NCBI GenBank assembly: GCA_947644195.1
Contig: CANRZB010000024.1
Location: 1 to 51,809, forward strand
DNA: 51,809 bases
From: an uncultured Clostridium sp.
Lineage (GTDB): Bacteria; Bacillota; Clostridia; Lachnospirales; Lachnospiraceae
Reading direction: 5' to 3'
Under the pieces are notes generated by a model. That model saw only the letters and a list, made by a program, of their open reading frames with translations. It ran no database searches and was not told the origin of the DNA. Positions 33,238 through 41,829 of this stretch are shown here, in pieces. The position numbers were made by a program, and so were the translations under genes. Position 1 is the first letter of the stretch; each line of letters begins with the position of its first letter.

Positions 33238-34746
33238 TTATAGGTATTTTGCGCTAAGCCTCAATAATTCTTCCTGATTTGTCTCACTGGTCTTGACAAT
33301 GCCAGAAAGATGTCCGTTTGACATTACTCCAATACGATTTGTAATCCCCAGAATTTCCGGCATCTCAGAAGATACTACGATGATTGTTTTTCCTTGTTTC
33401 GCCATATCTATAATCAGCTCATAGATTTCATACTTGGCCCCCACATCAATTCCCCGAGTCGGTTCATCCATCATGAAAATCTGTGGGCTCCGTTCCAGCC
33501 ATTTTCCCAAGATCACTTTTTGCTGATTGCCACCGGAAAGACTGGAAATCATATCTTCCGGCCCCATACATTTTGTGTGCATTATTTTTATTTCCTTGGC
33601 GGTAGCCTTGATCATTTTTGAATCAGACAAAGCCACACCGGATTTATATTGACTTAGATTGGCAATGGTCGTATTAAATGTGAGATCCCCCTTGAGAAAC
33701 AGTCCATTGGCTTTCCGTTCCTCAGTAATCATGGCAAAACCATGATCCATGGCATCTCTTGCACTGCTGAAATTCATCAGCCGTCCGTTATAATAAACTC
33801 TTCCTGCTGCCCGTGTCCGTACACCAAAAATCGTCTCCAGCAATTCCGTGCGTCCTGCACCGACCAGCCCATACAACCCAAAGATTTCTCCCTCTCTGAC
33901 GTCAAAAGTGATATCCTGTAAATGAGGTTCAAATTTGGTGGACAAATGCTGCACGGATAAGACAACTTCTTTCGGCTGATTATTTACCGGTGGAAAACGG
34001 TTTTCGAGGGAACGTCCCACCATTGCTGCAATCAACTCATTCATATCGGTTTCTTTACTGCTCTTTGTCATGACCAGATTACCATCCCGAAGGACGGAAA
34101 CCTCATCACAAATTTCAAATATTTCATCCATTTTGTGGGAAATATAGACCAGGGCAATTCCCTCCGCTTTTAACATCCGCATCATTTCAAAAAGCTTTTC
34201 TACTTCCTGCACCGTCAGAGAAGAGGTAGGTTCATCCAAAACAATGACTTTGGAATGATAAGAAATTGCTTTGGCAATTTCGCACATCTGTCTCTGGGAT
34301 ACCGACATATTCCGCATTGGCTGTGCCAGATTTACAGTCATTCCCAGTTTTCTGAAGAGTTCTGAAGCTTCTTTTTTCATTCTTCCTTCATTCACTACAC
34401 CCATGGAATTCACCGGATAACGTCCCAGAAATAAATTGTCAATCACATTTCTCTCCAGGCATTGATTTAATTCCTGATGAACCATTGCAATACCGTTTTC
34501 CAAGGCATCTTTCGGCCCGGAAAAGTTCACTTCCCTGCCATCTAATAAAATCCTGCCCTCATCTTTCTGATACGTACCAAATAGGCATTTCATCATGGTA
34601 GATTTCCCGGCACCATTTTCCCCCATCAACCCCATTACTGTACCAGCTTTTACGTCCAAGTTAATATGGTCCAGAACCCGGTTTCTTCCAAAGGATTTGC
34701 TCATACCTCGTATTGATAATACGGTATCTTTTTTTTCATCTGTCAT
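33238..34746 (-). CDS. mglA: Galactose/glucose ABC importer ATP-binding protein MglA
   Basis: This 502-residue protein carries two fused ABC domains. The first has Walker A GENGAGKSTMM, signature SVSQRQMCEIA and Walker B VLDEPTSSL. The second has a degenerate Walker A GLVGAGRTELL, signature LSGGNQQKVIL and MMDEPTRGID, the pattern usual in MglA/RbsA ATPases. It energises sugar import by the MglC permease. ATG 34746 has GGGGTG in front; a GTG three codons earlier is possible. A strong hairpin separates it from the binding-protein gene upstream. Confidence 0.96.
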   Translation of the reverse strand: MTDEKKDTVLSIRGMSKSFGRNRVLDHINLDVKAGTVMGLMGENGAGKSTMMKCLFGTYQKDEGRILLDGREVNFSGPKDALENGIAMVHQELNQCLERNVIDNLFLGRYPVNSMGVVNEGRMKKEASELFRKLGMTVNLAQPMRNMSVSQRQMCEIAKAISYHSKVIVLDEPTSSLTVQEVEKLFEMMRMLKAEGIALVYISHKMDEIFEICDEVSVLRDGNLVMTKSSKETDMNELIAAMVGRSLENRFPPVNNQPKEVVLSVQHLSTKFEPHLQDITFDVREGEIFGLYGLVGAGRTELLETIFGVRTRAAGRVYYNGRLMNFSSARDAMDHGFAMITEERKANGLFLKGDLTFNTTIANLSQYKSGVALSDSKMIKATAKEIKIMHTKCMGPEDMISSLSGGNQQKVILGKWLERSPQIFMMDEPTRGIDVGAKYEIYELIIDMAKQGKTIIVVSSEMPEILGITNRIGVMSNGHLSGIVKTSETNQEELLRLSAKYL

Positions 34747-34798
34747 AGTTTTCACCCCATATCCATTGAAGATCTGCTATTTATATTGTTTAGAAAAG

Positions 34799-34849
34799 GG
34801 TTATTACGATTTACGGTATCGTACATCATAACCGCAAATCGTAATAACC
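34799..34849 (-). promoter_or_regulatory. 18-bp intercistronic hairpin between binding protein and mglA
   Basis: GGTTATTACGATTTACGG (34799-34816) pairs with CCGCAAATCGTAATAACC (34832-34849) with one mismatch (G-U in RNA). On the minus strand it is followed by CCCTTTTCTAAA, a weak U-tract. It probably protects the upstream mRNA or partly terminates, giving more binding protein than transporter. Confidence 0.7.
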
Positions 34850-34898
34850 GCTTTGGGATGGTCTCCCGAATCACTTTATGATCCAATTAGAGGAGGGA

Positions 34899-36191
34899 TC
34901 ACTGACTCAGCAAAGCCGTATAAGAAGCTGCATTATCTGTCTTAACCATATTGATTGCAAATGCATCATACTGTCCTGGGTTTCCAAGACGGTTGGTAAT
35001 GTTAGATTCTGTCTGCCCATCACCGCCGATATAATCAATTTTCAGGTTCAAAAGATCATCGTATTTCTGAAGAAGCGGCTGATACGTAGAACTCAGAAAA
35101 TTATCAGAAGCATTGTAAATATTTAACCATACTTTCTTTTCTGCATGAGATCCCTGATCCAACTGCGAAGATACTGGTTCATATACCTTGGTAGAATCCG
35201 TAAAATCCTGGTAATTCTCTGAAGTGACGGCAACATTCAATGCATAGTAAGAGCGATCATCCTCCTTGTAGATATAGACATCCTCTGATAATACGTTGCC
35301 TGCCTCATCTTCTTTGCCAATACCGGTATCTACATCGACACCATCTAACGCATTACGTAGAACACGAAGTGTCAAATACGCCTGTACGTCTGCATGCTGG
35401 CTGATCGTACCACCATATCCCTCTGCAATCGCTGCTACCGCATCATTATTCGCATCATATCCAAAGGTAGGAACTTTTTGATCCTTAGACCATGCATTAA
35501 ACATGGACATTCCCATTCCATCATTATTGGAAGCCACTACATCAATTTCCTTGCCAAAGGAAGAAGACCATGTTCCAATGGCATTTCCCGCAGTCGCTGC
35601 ATCCCATGTTGCACCGGAAGAATTCTTCATTTCCTGGGAGGCCAGCTCTCGAACGGTATACTTTTTCCCTCCAATCTCCAACGTTCCATCCTGAACTGCA
35701 GATGCCGATCCATCCACATTGGTTCCGATTGGTTCACTATTGATTTCTCCATCCTTCTCGACACCGGTTCCCAGCGCCTTACGAACACCTCTGGTACGTG
35801 CTATGGAATCGTTGTGTCCAATATCACCAATGGCAAGTACATAGCCGATTACTCCATCGCCGTTCCGATCAATTTTATCAATATTTTTCTCAATATAATC
35901 CTTAATCATGGTTCCCTGGAGCTCCGCCCCCTGATTTGCATCAAACCCCACATAATAGGTATCTTTATTATAGGTTAATGCAGTTTTATCCAACGCCCCT
36001 GTGGAGCTATTTGATGGCTGACGGTTAAACCATACTAACGGTTTATCCTTATTTGCCACGCCTGCTGTTTCTCCCTTACCAGACGATGAACCGGAACCTC
36101 CGTTTGAAGAGCCTCCCGATCCGGATCCACATGCCGTTAAGGAAAGACCAAGAACTAGTGCCATTGTCAATGAAAGTATTTTTTTCTTCAT
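34899..36191 (-). CDS. mglB: Circularly permuted galactose/glucose-binding lipoprotein of the Mgl importer
   Basis: This 430-residue lipoprotein has lipobox LTAC (Cys21) and a Gly/Ser-rich linker. The mature part starts in the middle of the MglB fold: FNRQP (55-59), YYVG, calcium-loop-like DRNGDG (108-113), GHNDSIART (His126, Asp128, Arg132), TWDAAT (Trp196), SNNDGM (223-224) and FGYDAN (Asp246). After about residue 350 come VWLNIYNASDNFL (Asp363, Phe365) and FAINMVKTDN, which in E. coli MglB and in the homologue at 25834-26889 are the first strands. The protein stops where the join to FNRQP would be. Contact residues are kept, except that the Asn of GTVxN is Gln265. It is first in the operon with mglA and mglC and has AAGGGG before ATG 36191. 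It is about 80 residues longer than the usual binding protein, partly from inserts near 155-190 and 295-345. Confidence 0.9.
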   Translation of the reverse strand: MKKKILSLTMALVLGLSLTACGSGSGGSSNGGSGSSSGKGETAGVANKDKPLVWFNRQPSNSSTGALDKTALTYNKDTYYVGFDANQGAELQGTMIKDYIEKNIDKIDRNGDGVIGYVLAIGDIGHNDSIARTRGVRKALGTGVEKDGEINSEPIGTNVDGSASAVQDGTLEIGGKKYTVRELASQEMKNSSGATWDAATAGNAIGTWSSSFGKEIDVVASNNDGMGMSMFNAWSKDQKVPTFGYDANNDAVAAIAEGYGGTISQHADVQAYLTLRVLRNALDGVDVDTGIGKEDEAGNVLSEDVYIYKEDDRSYYALNVAVTSENYQDFTDSTKVYEPVSSQLDQGSHAEKKVWLNIYNASDNFLSSTYQPLLQKYDDLLNLKIDYIGGDGQTESNITNRLGNPGQYDAFAINMVKTDNAASYTALLSQ

Positions 36192-36394
36192 AATTAAGTC
36201 CCCTTTCTATTTTTGCTACATTTCCTGTGTTCCTTGTTGATAATGACAGTATATTAGATCTTTTAGCGGAAAAACATAGAATATTTTTTGTTAAACATTC
36301 AAATTTCATTGATACTCCTTGGCAGAATTATACAATTTTGTAACTTAGATAGTTTATTTTTCAGCATTATTAACCAATCTCTTTTCTTTTAAAA
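36192..36394 (-). promoter_or_regulatory. Promoter region of the Mgl operon
   Basis: The region is AT-rich and 203 bases long. A TATAAT -10 on the minus strand (36327-36332) has no good -35, which suggests need for an activator such as the YesN-type regulator. This would give a 5' leader of about 130 bases. No riboswitch is recognised. Confidence 0.4.
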
Positions 36395-36436
36395 GAAAAA
36401 ACAGACAATAACTGAAATTCGTTCCTGTCTGTTTTC
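36395..36436 (-). terminator. Intrinsic terminator after the MFS gene
   Basis: AAACAGACA and TGTCTGTTT (36399-36407 and 36426-36434) form the stem, and the minus transcript ends in a T-rich run (TTTTTTCTTTT). It insulates the Mgl promoter from the MFS gene upstream. Confidence 0.8.
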
Positions 36437-36523
36437 ACTTCATCCTATATTCATACATTGATGTTTTAAATATTTTTAAGAGTATTTATTATTCCGATAC
36501 ATAATACCCTCCATTCTCCATTT

Positions 36524-37687
36524 TTATTTTCTTTTTACTTTCTGCAAGAGTTTTCGATGCATAAACATCATCAAAAACAGCAATCCAAATAAATAAACAG
36601 GCAACAGAAAAATACCAATATGCCTGGCCATCCAACCGAAAATTGGAGGCATCAGGGTAGTTCCAACATAGGCTGCTGCCATCTGCACTCCTATGACTGC
36701 CTGGGAACGGTCTGCGCCAAAATGCTCTGGTGTGGAATGAATAATACACGGATAAATCGGTGCACATCCTAACCCCATGATGACGAAACTGACATAGGAG
36801 ACCTCCTTGCCCAGAGGCAGACATAACAAGATCACAGCAAATAGAATCATTACCTGCCCCAGACGGATCATCTGTGCATCCTTCCATTGCATCGTCAAAA
36901 ATCCGCTAATCATTCTACCCACTGTAATCCCGATGAAAAACAAGCTGGCAAAACCGGCGGCAGTTTCTGAGGTCAATCCCTGGTGCATTACCAAATAACT
37001 ACTTGCCCACAAACCCGTGGTCTGTTCGATCGCCGCATAACAAAAAAACATTATCATTACTTCTCTCGCTCCGGGAATATTCCATATCTGGCGCAGAGAA
37101 AGTATTTCTGCTGAAGAATCCGGCTCCCCGGATTTCTGCGAATCACGCTTCCACAAGGGCAGACTGAAGAATAAAATCGCTGTCAATACCACCTGAAACA
37201 ACGCAATGTAACGATACCCCATATTCCAACTCTGTCCACCCGTCAAAGCAAATCCCATTATAGAAGGTCCGATGGAAGCCCCAATTCCCCACATACAATG
37301 CAGCCAGCTCATATGACGGCTTGCATAATGCAGCGCAACATAGTTATTCAGGGAAGCATCCACACTACCTGCCCCCAGGCCATAAGGAATCGCCCACAAA
37401 CAGAGCGAAACAAAAGACTGACTGACTGAAAATCCAAAAAGTGCTAACGCTGTCAGCATCACACTGGCGACGGTCACTTTTCCCGTCCCAAATCGTTTCG
37501 TCAAACGATCGCTCTGGAGGCTGGAGATTACCGTTCCTCCCGCAATAATCATGGAAATGATCCCCATATAGGAAACCGGAACCTCGAATTCCCGATATAT
37601 GGCCGGCCATGCCGATCCCAGCAGGGCATCCGGCAGTCCCAGACTAATAAATGCAATATAAATAATGGCTAATAATAATGCAAACAT
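36524..37687 (-). CDS. Major facilitator superfamily transporter
   Basis: This 387-residue protein has about 12 hydrophobic helices. It opens with LGLPDALLGSAWPAIYREF, a start common in bacterial MFS carriers of the sugar or unknown-solute group, and has the loop motif SDRLTKRFGTGK between helices 2 and 3. The duplicated six-helix layout is complete. It follows a YjbR-like gene by 55 bases and ends at a terminator. Substrate cannot be assigned; nearness to the Mgl operon is not evidence, since they are separate transcription units. Confidence 0.85.
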   Translation of the reverse strand: MFALLLAIIYIAFISLGLPDALLGSAWPAIYREFEVPVSYMGIISMIIAGGTVISSLQSDRLTKRFGTGKVTVASVMLTALALFGFSVSQSFVSLCLWAIPYGLGAGSVDASLNNYVALHYASRHMSWLHCMWGIGASIGPSIMGFALTGGQSWNMGYRYIALFQVVLTAILFFSLPLWKRDSQKSGEPDSSAEILSLRQIWNIPGAREVMIMFFCYAAIEQTTGLWASSYLVMHQGLTSETAAGFASLFFIGITVGRMISGFLTMQWKDAQMIRLGQVMILFAVILLCLPLGKEVSYVSFVIMGLGCAPIYPCIIHSTPEHFGADRSQAVIGVQMAAAYVGTTLMPPIFGWMARHIGIFLLPVYLFGLLFLMMFMHRKLLQKVKRK

Positions 37688-37742
37688 TTTTTCGCCCCCT
37701 GCTCTTATTCTGACATCCGTTCTAAATCATCCCGTGCAACCA

Positions 37743-38072
37743 TTATGAAGTTACCAGATCATAACTCTCCCCAATCATACGCTGTATCTCCTGGTCCGGC
37801 ACGGTTCCATCTAATATCACTGTATTCCAGTGTTCCTTATTCTGATGATATCCGGGCAATACGGATGTATACTTTTCTCTCCAGAGATCTCTCCATTCTG
37901 GATCTACCTTAACATTGATGCACAAGGCTCCATTTCGTTCGTATGTCCATAGAAATGCTTTTCGGTTTCTGCGCACTCGAACCAACTGCCAGTTATCATC
38001 ATGAAACGGAGCATCCTGATAGGTATCTGGAAAGGACAGGCCAAAGCGGATCACTTCTTCCCTGGTTTGCAT
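37743..38072 (-). CDS. MmcQ/YjbR-family protein
   Basis: This 109-residue protein has the family pattern: TREEVIRFGLSFPDTYQDAPF at the start, LWTYERNGALCINVKVDPEW in the middle, and GYHQNKEHWNTVILDGTVPDQEI near the end. The fold resembles a CyaY-like DNA-binding domain, but the biochemical role is unknown. ATG 38072 has AGGAGG in front. Confidence 0.88.
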   Translation of the reverse strand: MQTREEVIRFGLSFPDTYQDAPFHDDNWQLVRVRRNRKAFLWTYERNGALCINVKVDPEWRDLWREKYTSVLPGYHQNKEHWNTVILDGTVPDQEIQRMIGESYDLVTS

Positions 38073-38119
38073 GATTTTCTCCTCCTAATTTCGTATGTTT
38101 TATTTCTGACACTCGTCAT
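38051..38119 (-). CDS. Possible 22-residue small ORF overlapping the YjbR start
   Basis: GGAGGAAAGATCTT precedes an ATG at 38119, which is ideal ribosome-binding-site spacing. The frame reads MTSVRNKTYEIRRRKSCKPG and ends at TGA 38051-38053, inside the first codons of the YjbR-like gene in another frame. It is strongly basic (Arg/Lys). It could be a leader peptide giving translational coupling, or chance. Confidence 0.25.
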   Translation of the reverse strand: MTSVRNKTYEIRRRKSCKPGKK

Positions 38120-38176
38120 AAGATCTTTCCTCCAGAATTTTTATGATCATATTACACACCCAAAAATGAAAGACCC

Positions 38177-38210
38177 AGAAAAGAGGGGGCATTTTGATCA
38201 TCTGCCCCCT
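38177..38210 (-). terminator. Probable terminator after rubrerythrin
   Basis: GGGGGCA (38185-38191) pairs with TGCCCCC (38203-38209); the minus transcript continues CTCTTTTCTGGGTCTTTC. The U-tract is interrupted, so efficiency may be moderate. The rest of the 38211-38304 gap shows nothing recognisable. Confidence 0.6.
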
Positions 38211-38304
38211 ATCTTTCCCAGATCTATCAAATATTTCTGTATCGATGCTGTAGATCATCCTTAGATCCGTTAAACAGTAACATTAACATCTCTATGTCTT
38301 GTCA

Positions 38305-38847
38305 TTAATAATTCTCCTGATGAATTTCAAAATAACTCTGAGGATGAGCACATACCGGGCATTTTTCTGGAGCGTTCGTCCCTACCACAATATGACCGCA
38401 ATTACGACATTCCCAAACCTTGACTTCACTTTTGGCAAAAACTTCTGCTGTCTCCACATTTTTCAACAGAGCACGGTAACGCTCCTCATGCTGCTTCTCA
38501 ATCGCTCCTACCATACGAAACTTCTCTGCGAGCTCTGAAAATCCTTCTGCTTCCGCAGTCTTGGCGAAATCCTCATACATATCAGTCCACTCGTAATTCT
38601 CGCCTTCTGCAGCTGCAGCCAAATTGGAAGCCGTATCACCAATGCCGCTTAACTCCTTTAACCACATTTTGGCATGCTCTTTCTCATTATCTGCCGTTTT
38701 AAGAAAAATAGATGCAATTTGCTCAAATCCTTCCTTTTTGGCTACGGAAGCAAAATAAGTGTATTTATTTCTTGCCCCTGACTCTCCTGAAAAAGCCGCC
38801 TGTAAGTTTTTCTCTGTCTGTGTTCCTGCATATTTTCCGCTCATCAT
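38305..38847 (-). CDS. rbr: Rubrerythrin
   Basis: This 180-residue protein is a ferritin-like diiron domain (E-rich helices: [43 protein letters not shown]) joined to a C-terminal rubredoxin-like knuckle ([10 protein letters not shown] and [11 protein letters not shown]). Rubrerythrins reduce hydrogen peroxide in anaerobes using electrons from rubredoxin or NAD(P)H systems, for example the flavin reductase-rubredoxin at 5371. The AGGAGG site allows ATG 38847 or the next codon 38844. It lies 20 bases after the coiled-coil gene, so the two probably share a transcript. Confidence 0.96.
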   Translation of the reverse strand: MMSGKYAGTQTEKNLQAAFSGESGARNKYTYFASVAKKEGFEQIASIFLKTADNEKEHAKMWLKELSGIGDTASNLAAAAEGENYEWTDMYEDFAKTAEAEGFSELAEKFRMVGAIEKQHEERYRALLKNVETAEVFAKSEVKVWECRNCGHIVVGTNAPEKCPVCAHPQSYFEIHQENY

Positions 38848-38867
38848 TTTACCTCCTATTTTAACAA

Positions 38868-39632
38868 CTATCCCAATAATTTAAACATACCATCATGTTT
38901 ATGCAAATTGATAAACACATCCTGCATTTCCTGTTTTGCCTTAATGTCACTGGAAATATGAATACACTCGTTCAATTTTCTAGATAACTCCAAATGCCCC
39001 TCCGCAATAATGTTAATATTAGGAACAATTTCATTCTCAAGAGCTAAATGAATTTCATCCTTGAGACAAGTCGTATCTTCTCTCAAAGAGGTAACCTCTA
39101 CCTTCATACCGTCCATATCTTCTCGCAAAGAAGTAACCTCTACCTTCATACCGTCCATATCTTCTCGCAAAGAAGTAACCTCTACCTTCATACCGTCCAT
39201 ATCTTCCCGCAAAGAACTGATCTCTTCCTTCATAACGCTCATATCTTCTCGCAAAGACGAGATATCCTTTTTCACTCCGTCCACATCTTCTCGCAGCGAC
39301 GAGATATCCTCTTTCATTCCTTGCATTTCCTGCCTCAAAGAAGTATTCATATTCTCCATGTCTTCCCGCAAGGACGAGATATCCTCTTTCATTCCCTGCA
39401 TTTCCTGCCTCAGGGAAGTGTCCATATTCTCCATGTCTTCTCGCAGCGATGAGATATCCTCTTTCATCCCCTGCATTTCCTGCCTCAGGGAAGTGTCCAT
39501 ATTCTCCATGTTTTCTCGCAGGGACGAGATATCTTCTTTCACTCCCTGCATTTCCTGCTTAAGCGCTACTACCTCTTGTTCCACTGAAGTAGATTTCTGT
39601 AATAATAGATCTAATTTTTCGCTATCTGTCAT
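38868..39632 (-). CDS. Repetitive coiled-coil protein
   Basis: This 254-residue, highly charged protein has no signal peptide or membrane segment. After a short head ([13 protein letters not shown]) it has about four 25-residue repeats built on [25 protein letters not shown], then mixed units, then three near-identical 14-residue units [15 protein letters not shown] non-repetitive helical tail ends GMFKLLG. Fourteen residues are two heptads, and 25 fits two heptads plus one 11-residue unit, so a long rod-like oligomer is expected. No catalytic motif is present. It is co-transcribed with rubrerythrin; function unknown. ATG 39632 is preferred to an upstream ATG at 39653 because GGGGG lies between them. 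Confidence 0.85.
   Translation of the reverse strand: MTDSEKLDLLLQKSTSVEQEVVALKQEMQGVKEDISSLRENMENMDTSLRQEMQGMKEDISSLREDMENMDTSLRQEMQGMKEDISSLREDMENMNTSLRQEMQGMKEDISSLREDVDGVKKDISSLREDMSVMKEEISSLREDMDGMKVEVTSLREDMDGMKVEVTSLREDMDGMKVEVTSLREDTTCLKDEIHLALENEIVPNINIIAEGHLELSRKLNECIHISSDIKAKQEMQDVFINLHKHDGMFKLLG
39091..39216. repeat. Three 42-bp tandem repeats inside the coiled-coil gene
   Basis: Units start at 39091, 39133 and 39175 (GTAACCTCTACCTTCATACC...) and are almost identical at DNA level, each encoding 14 residues. The low divergence indicates recent duplication or ongoing copy-number change that keeps the frame. Confidence 0.9.
39301..39555. repeat. 75-bp tandem repeats inside the coiled-coil gene
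   Basis: Units start at 39301, 39376, 39451 and 39526 (GAGATATCCTCTTTCATTCC...); the last diverges before completion. Each encodes 25 residues. Confidence 0.9.
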
Positions 39633-39713
39633 AACAAAGTACCCCCGTTTCATTAAACATTTCCTATCGTTACTTTGGATGGCCCCTTGGTATTTTTTCT
39701 CCCACGTAGACTA

Positions 39714-39742
39714 ACGATAACATAAATCAGAAGTCAAGTCTA
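39714..39742 (-). promoter_or_regulatory. Candidate promoter of the coiled-coil/rubrerythrin operon
   Basis: Minus strand TAGACT (39737-39742), a 17-base spacer ending TGT, and TATCGT (39714-39719), i.e. an extended -10 with partial -35. The remaining 39743-39852 sequence up to the fhs stop is AT-rich and shows no clear terminator. Confidence 0.4.
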
Positions 39743-39852
39743 TATTTTTTATAAATAAAAACACAATAGAATAAATTGTCCATTTTCCAGGATTTCTCAA
39801 AAAAAACGATTCCATCATTATTGTATCAATATAAATCAAGTGCACTAGCGTA

Positions 39853-41523
39853 CTAAGATAACCCTGTGATCACCCCTTCCTCATTCACATCAATCCGTTC
39901 AGCCGCAGGATGTAACGGCAATCCCGGCATGGTCATAACAGTACCTGTAATAGCCACTATAAAACCTGCGCCAGCAGATACATACACCTCTCGGATCGTT
40001 ACCGTAAATCCTTCCGGACGGCCCAGCCTGGTCGGATCATCAGACAGAGAATATTGATTCTTCGCCATGCAGACCGGCATTTGGCTAAATCCTAATTTTT
40101 CCAGGCGGGCTATGGCAGCCTCAGCCGCAGGCGCATAAGTCACTTCCCCTGCCCCATAGATTTCTTTGGCAACCACTGCAATCTTTTCCCGTATGGACAA
40201 ATTGTCATCATAGATCGGCTTAAAATGGCTTTCCTTTTGTTCCAGTGTTTCTAACACCTGATTGGCTAATGCAATACCACCCTCGCCGCCTTTCTCCCAA
40301 ACCTCGGATAAAGCAAAACCACAATCCCGGTTTTCGCAGAACTCCCTGACAAAAGCAATCTCAGCATCAGTATCTGACACAAAACGGTTAAGGGTAACAA
40401 TGCATGGCACCTGGTATTTTGCTATATTTTCCATGTGTTTTTCTAAATTCCGTACACCGTTTCGCAATGCCTCCAGATTTTCTGTATTTAAAGAATCTTT
40501 AGGAACGCCTCCATTATATTTTAAAGCGCGGACTGTCGCTACCAGAACGACAGCATCTGGCTTCAGACCCGCCATCCGGCATTTAATATCCAGGAATTTT
40601 TCCGCTCCCAAATCGGCACCGAATCCTGCCTCTGTAATCACATAATCGGCTAATTTTAATGCCGTCTTCGTTGCACGGACACTGTTGCAGCCATGGGCAA
40701 TATTGGCAAACGGCCCGCCATGGATCAGCGCTGGTGTATTTTCTACTGTCTGGATCAAATTAGGCTTGATGGCATCCTTTAACAGGGCAGCCATCGATCC
40801 CACAGCGCCGATCTGCTCTGCTGTGACCGGATTCCCGTCAACGTCATAGGCTACAATAATTCTTCCCAGACGCTCTTTCAAATCTTTCATATTTTCAGCC
40901 AAACACAGAATCGCCATGATCTCAGAGGCAACAGAAATAATGAAATGATCCTCTCGAACCACGCCATCTGCCGGACGCCCCAGACCGACCACAATATTAC
41001 GAAGAACCCGGTCATTCATATCCACACAGCGTTTCCATACCACTTGATTGGTATCAATCCGCAAGACATTCCCCTGCTGAATATGATTATCTACCATCGC
41101 CGCCAGCAAATTGTTGGCAGAAGTAATCGCATGGAAATCTCCGGTAAAATGTAGATTCAGATCTTCCATCGGTACCACCTGTGCATAACCACCACCTGCC
41201 GCGCCACCTTTGATACCGAAACATGGGCCCAGGGACGGCTCACGCAGAGCAATCACAGCCTTTTTATTCAATTTCCCAAGAGCTTCTCCTAATCCTACGG
41301 TTGTCGTTGTCTTGCCCTCTCCGGCAGGAGTCGGATTAATGGCAGTAACCAGTACAAGTTTTCCATCCTGCCTGTCTTGTACTTTATCCCATAATGCATC
41401 CGTCAACTTCGCCTTATACTTCCCATAATATTCTAAATCATCCTCTGTAATTCCAAGCTGCGCTGCCACATCCCGGATATGTTTCATTTTTGCTTCCTGT
41501 GCAATTTCAATATCAGTCTTCAT
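39853..41523 (-). CDS. fhs: Formate-tetrahydrofolate ligase
   Basis: This 556-residue enzyme, the standard length, makes 10-formyl-tetrahydrofolate from formate, THF and ATP. It has the ATP-binding loop [11 protein letters not shown], the signature [22 protein letters not shown], and FTGDFHAIT. It feeds purine synthesis and, in acetogens, the methyl branch of the Wood-Ljungdahl pathway; the window alone does not show which. ATG 41523 is chosen by homology and an AGGTG site. The 45-residue upstream extension overlaps the promoter and is not real. It is a single-gene unit. Confidence 0.97.
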   Translation of the reverse strand: MKTDIEIAQEAKMKHIRDVAAQLGITEDDLEYYGKYKAKLTDALWDKVQDRQDGKLVLVTAINPTPAGEGKTTTTVGLGEALGKLNKKAVIALREPSLGPCFGIKGGAAGGGYAQVVPMEDLNLHFTGDFHAITSANNLLAAMVDNHIQQGNVLRIDTNQVVWKRCVDMNDRVLRNIVVGLGRPADGVVREDHFIISVASEIMAILCLAENMKDLKERLGRIIVAYDVDGNPVTAEQIGAVGSMAALLKDAIKPNLIQTVENTPALIHGGPFANIAHGCNSVRATKTALKLADYVITEAGFGADLGAEKFLDIKCRMAGLKPDAVVLVATVRALKYNGGVPKDSLNTENLEALRNGVRNLEKHMENIAKYQVPCIVTLNRFVSDTDAEIAFVREFCENRDCGFALSEVWEKGGEGGIALANQVLETLEQKESHFKPIYDDNLSIREKIAVVAKEIYGAGEVTYAPAAEAAIARLEKLGFSQMPVCMAKNQYSLSDDPTRLGRPEGFTVTIREVYVSAGAGFIVAITGTVMTMPGLPLHPAAERIDVNEEGVITGLS

Positions 41524-41629
41524 AATCACGGACACCTCATCAAAAAACCGCAATACGGGTTTCTGCCTTTCAATTAATTTCTTGCATAAAGTAAAAAACT
41601 GTATTCTCCCCACCAAACCGCTATGAAGT

Positions 41630-41658
41630 ATCATACCATAATCTGCCATAGCAGGCAA
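41630..41658 (-). promoter_or_regulatory. Promoter of fhs
   Basis: Minus strand TTGCCT (41653-41658), 17-base spacer ending TGG, and TATGAT (41630-41635), giving an extended -10. The leader to ATG 41523 is about 100 bases; no riboswitch is recognised in it. Confidence 0.7.
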
Positions 41659-41829
41659 CGAGAAAAAGAATTGATACAGGGCAAAAAATTTGGCATTTTT
41701 ACGGGCAATTTGAATACGCCGGTACTTACGAGCGAAACAGCAGAATGAATTGAGTATACAACGGATAACAAAAAATCATCCGATTGCCAGAAACTGTAAA
41801 TAGTAACAAGTAATGCTGTTGCCTCGGAA

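Noticed and set aside
34899-36191. Frameshift or assembly error explaining the odd motif order in the binding protein
   Set aside because: The reading frame is intact from lipobox to stop, the rotated segment is at the opposite end rather than missing, and contact residues are kept. A true rearranged gene is the simpler reading.
36192-36309. 77-residue ORF at 36076-36309 extending upstream of the binding-protein start
   Set aside because: It is another frame across the promoter and signal peptide region, with no ribosome binding site or recognisable domain.
36489-36887. 132-residue minus-strand ORF
   Set aside because: It lies in another frame inside the MFS transporter gene, whose frame shows twelve membrane helices.
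39091-39600. Possible CRISPR array from regularly spaced repeats
   Set aside because: Repeats are contiguous without unique spacers, have periods of 42 and 75 bases (multiples of 3), and encode an in-frame coiled coil.
39048-39714. Two plus-strand repetitive ORFs (39048-39452 and 39061-39714)
   Set aside because: They mirror the tandem repeats of the coiled-coil gene on the opposite strand; no ribosome binding site and no family match.
41759-41790. Terminator after the second ATP-grasp gene (CGGAT...ATCCG)
   Set aside because: Stem of about five base pairs with a bulge and no following T-run on the minus strand; too weak to call.
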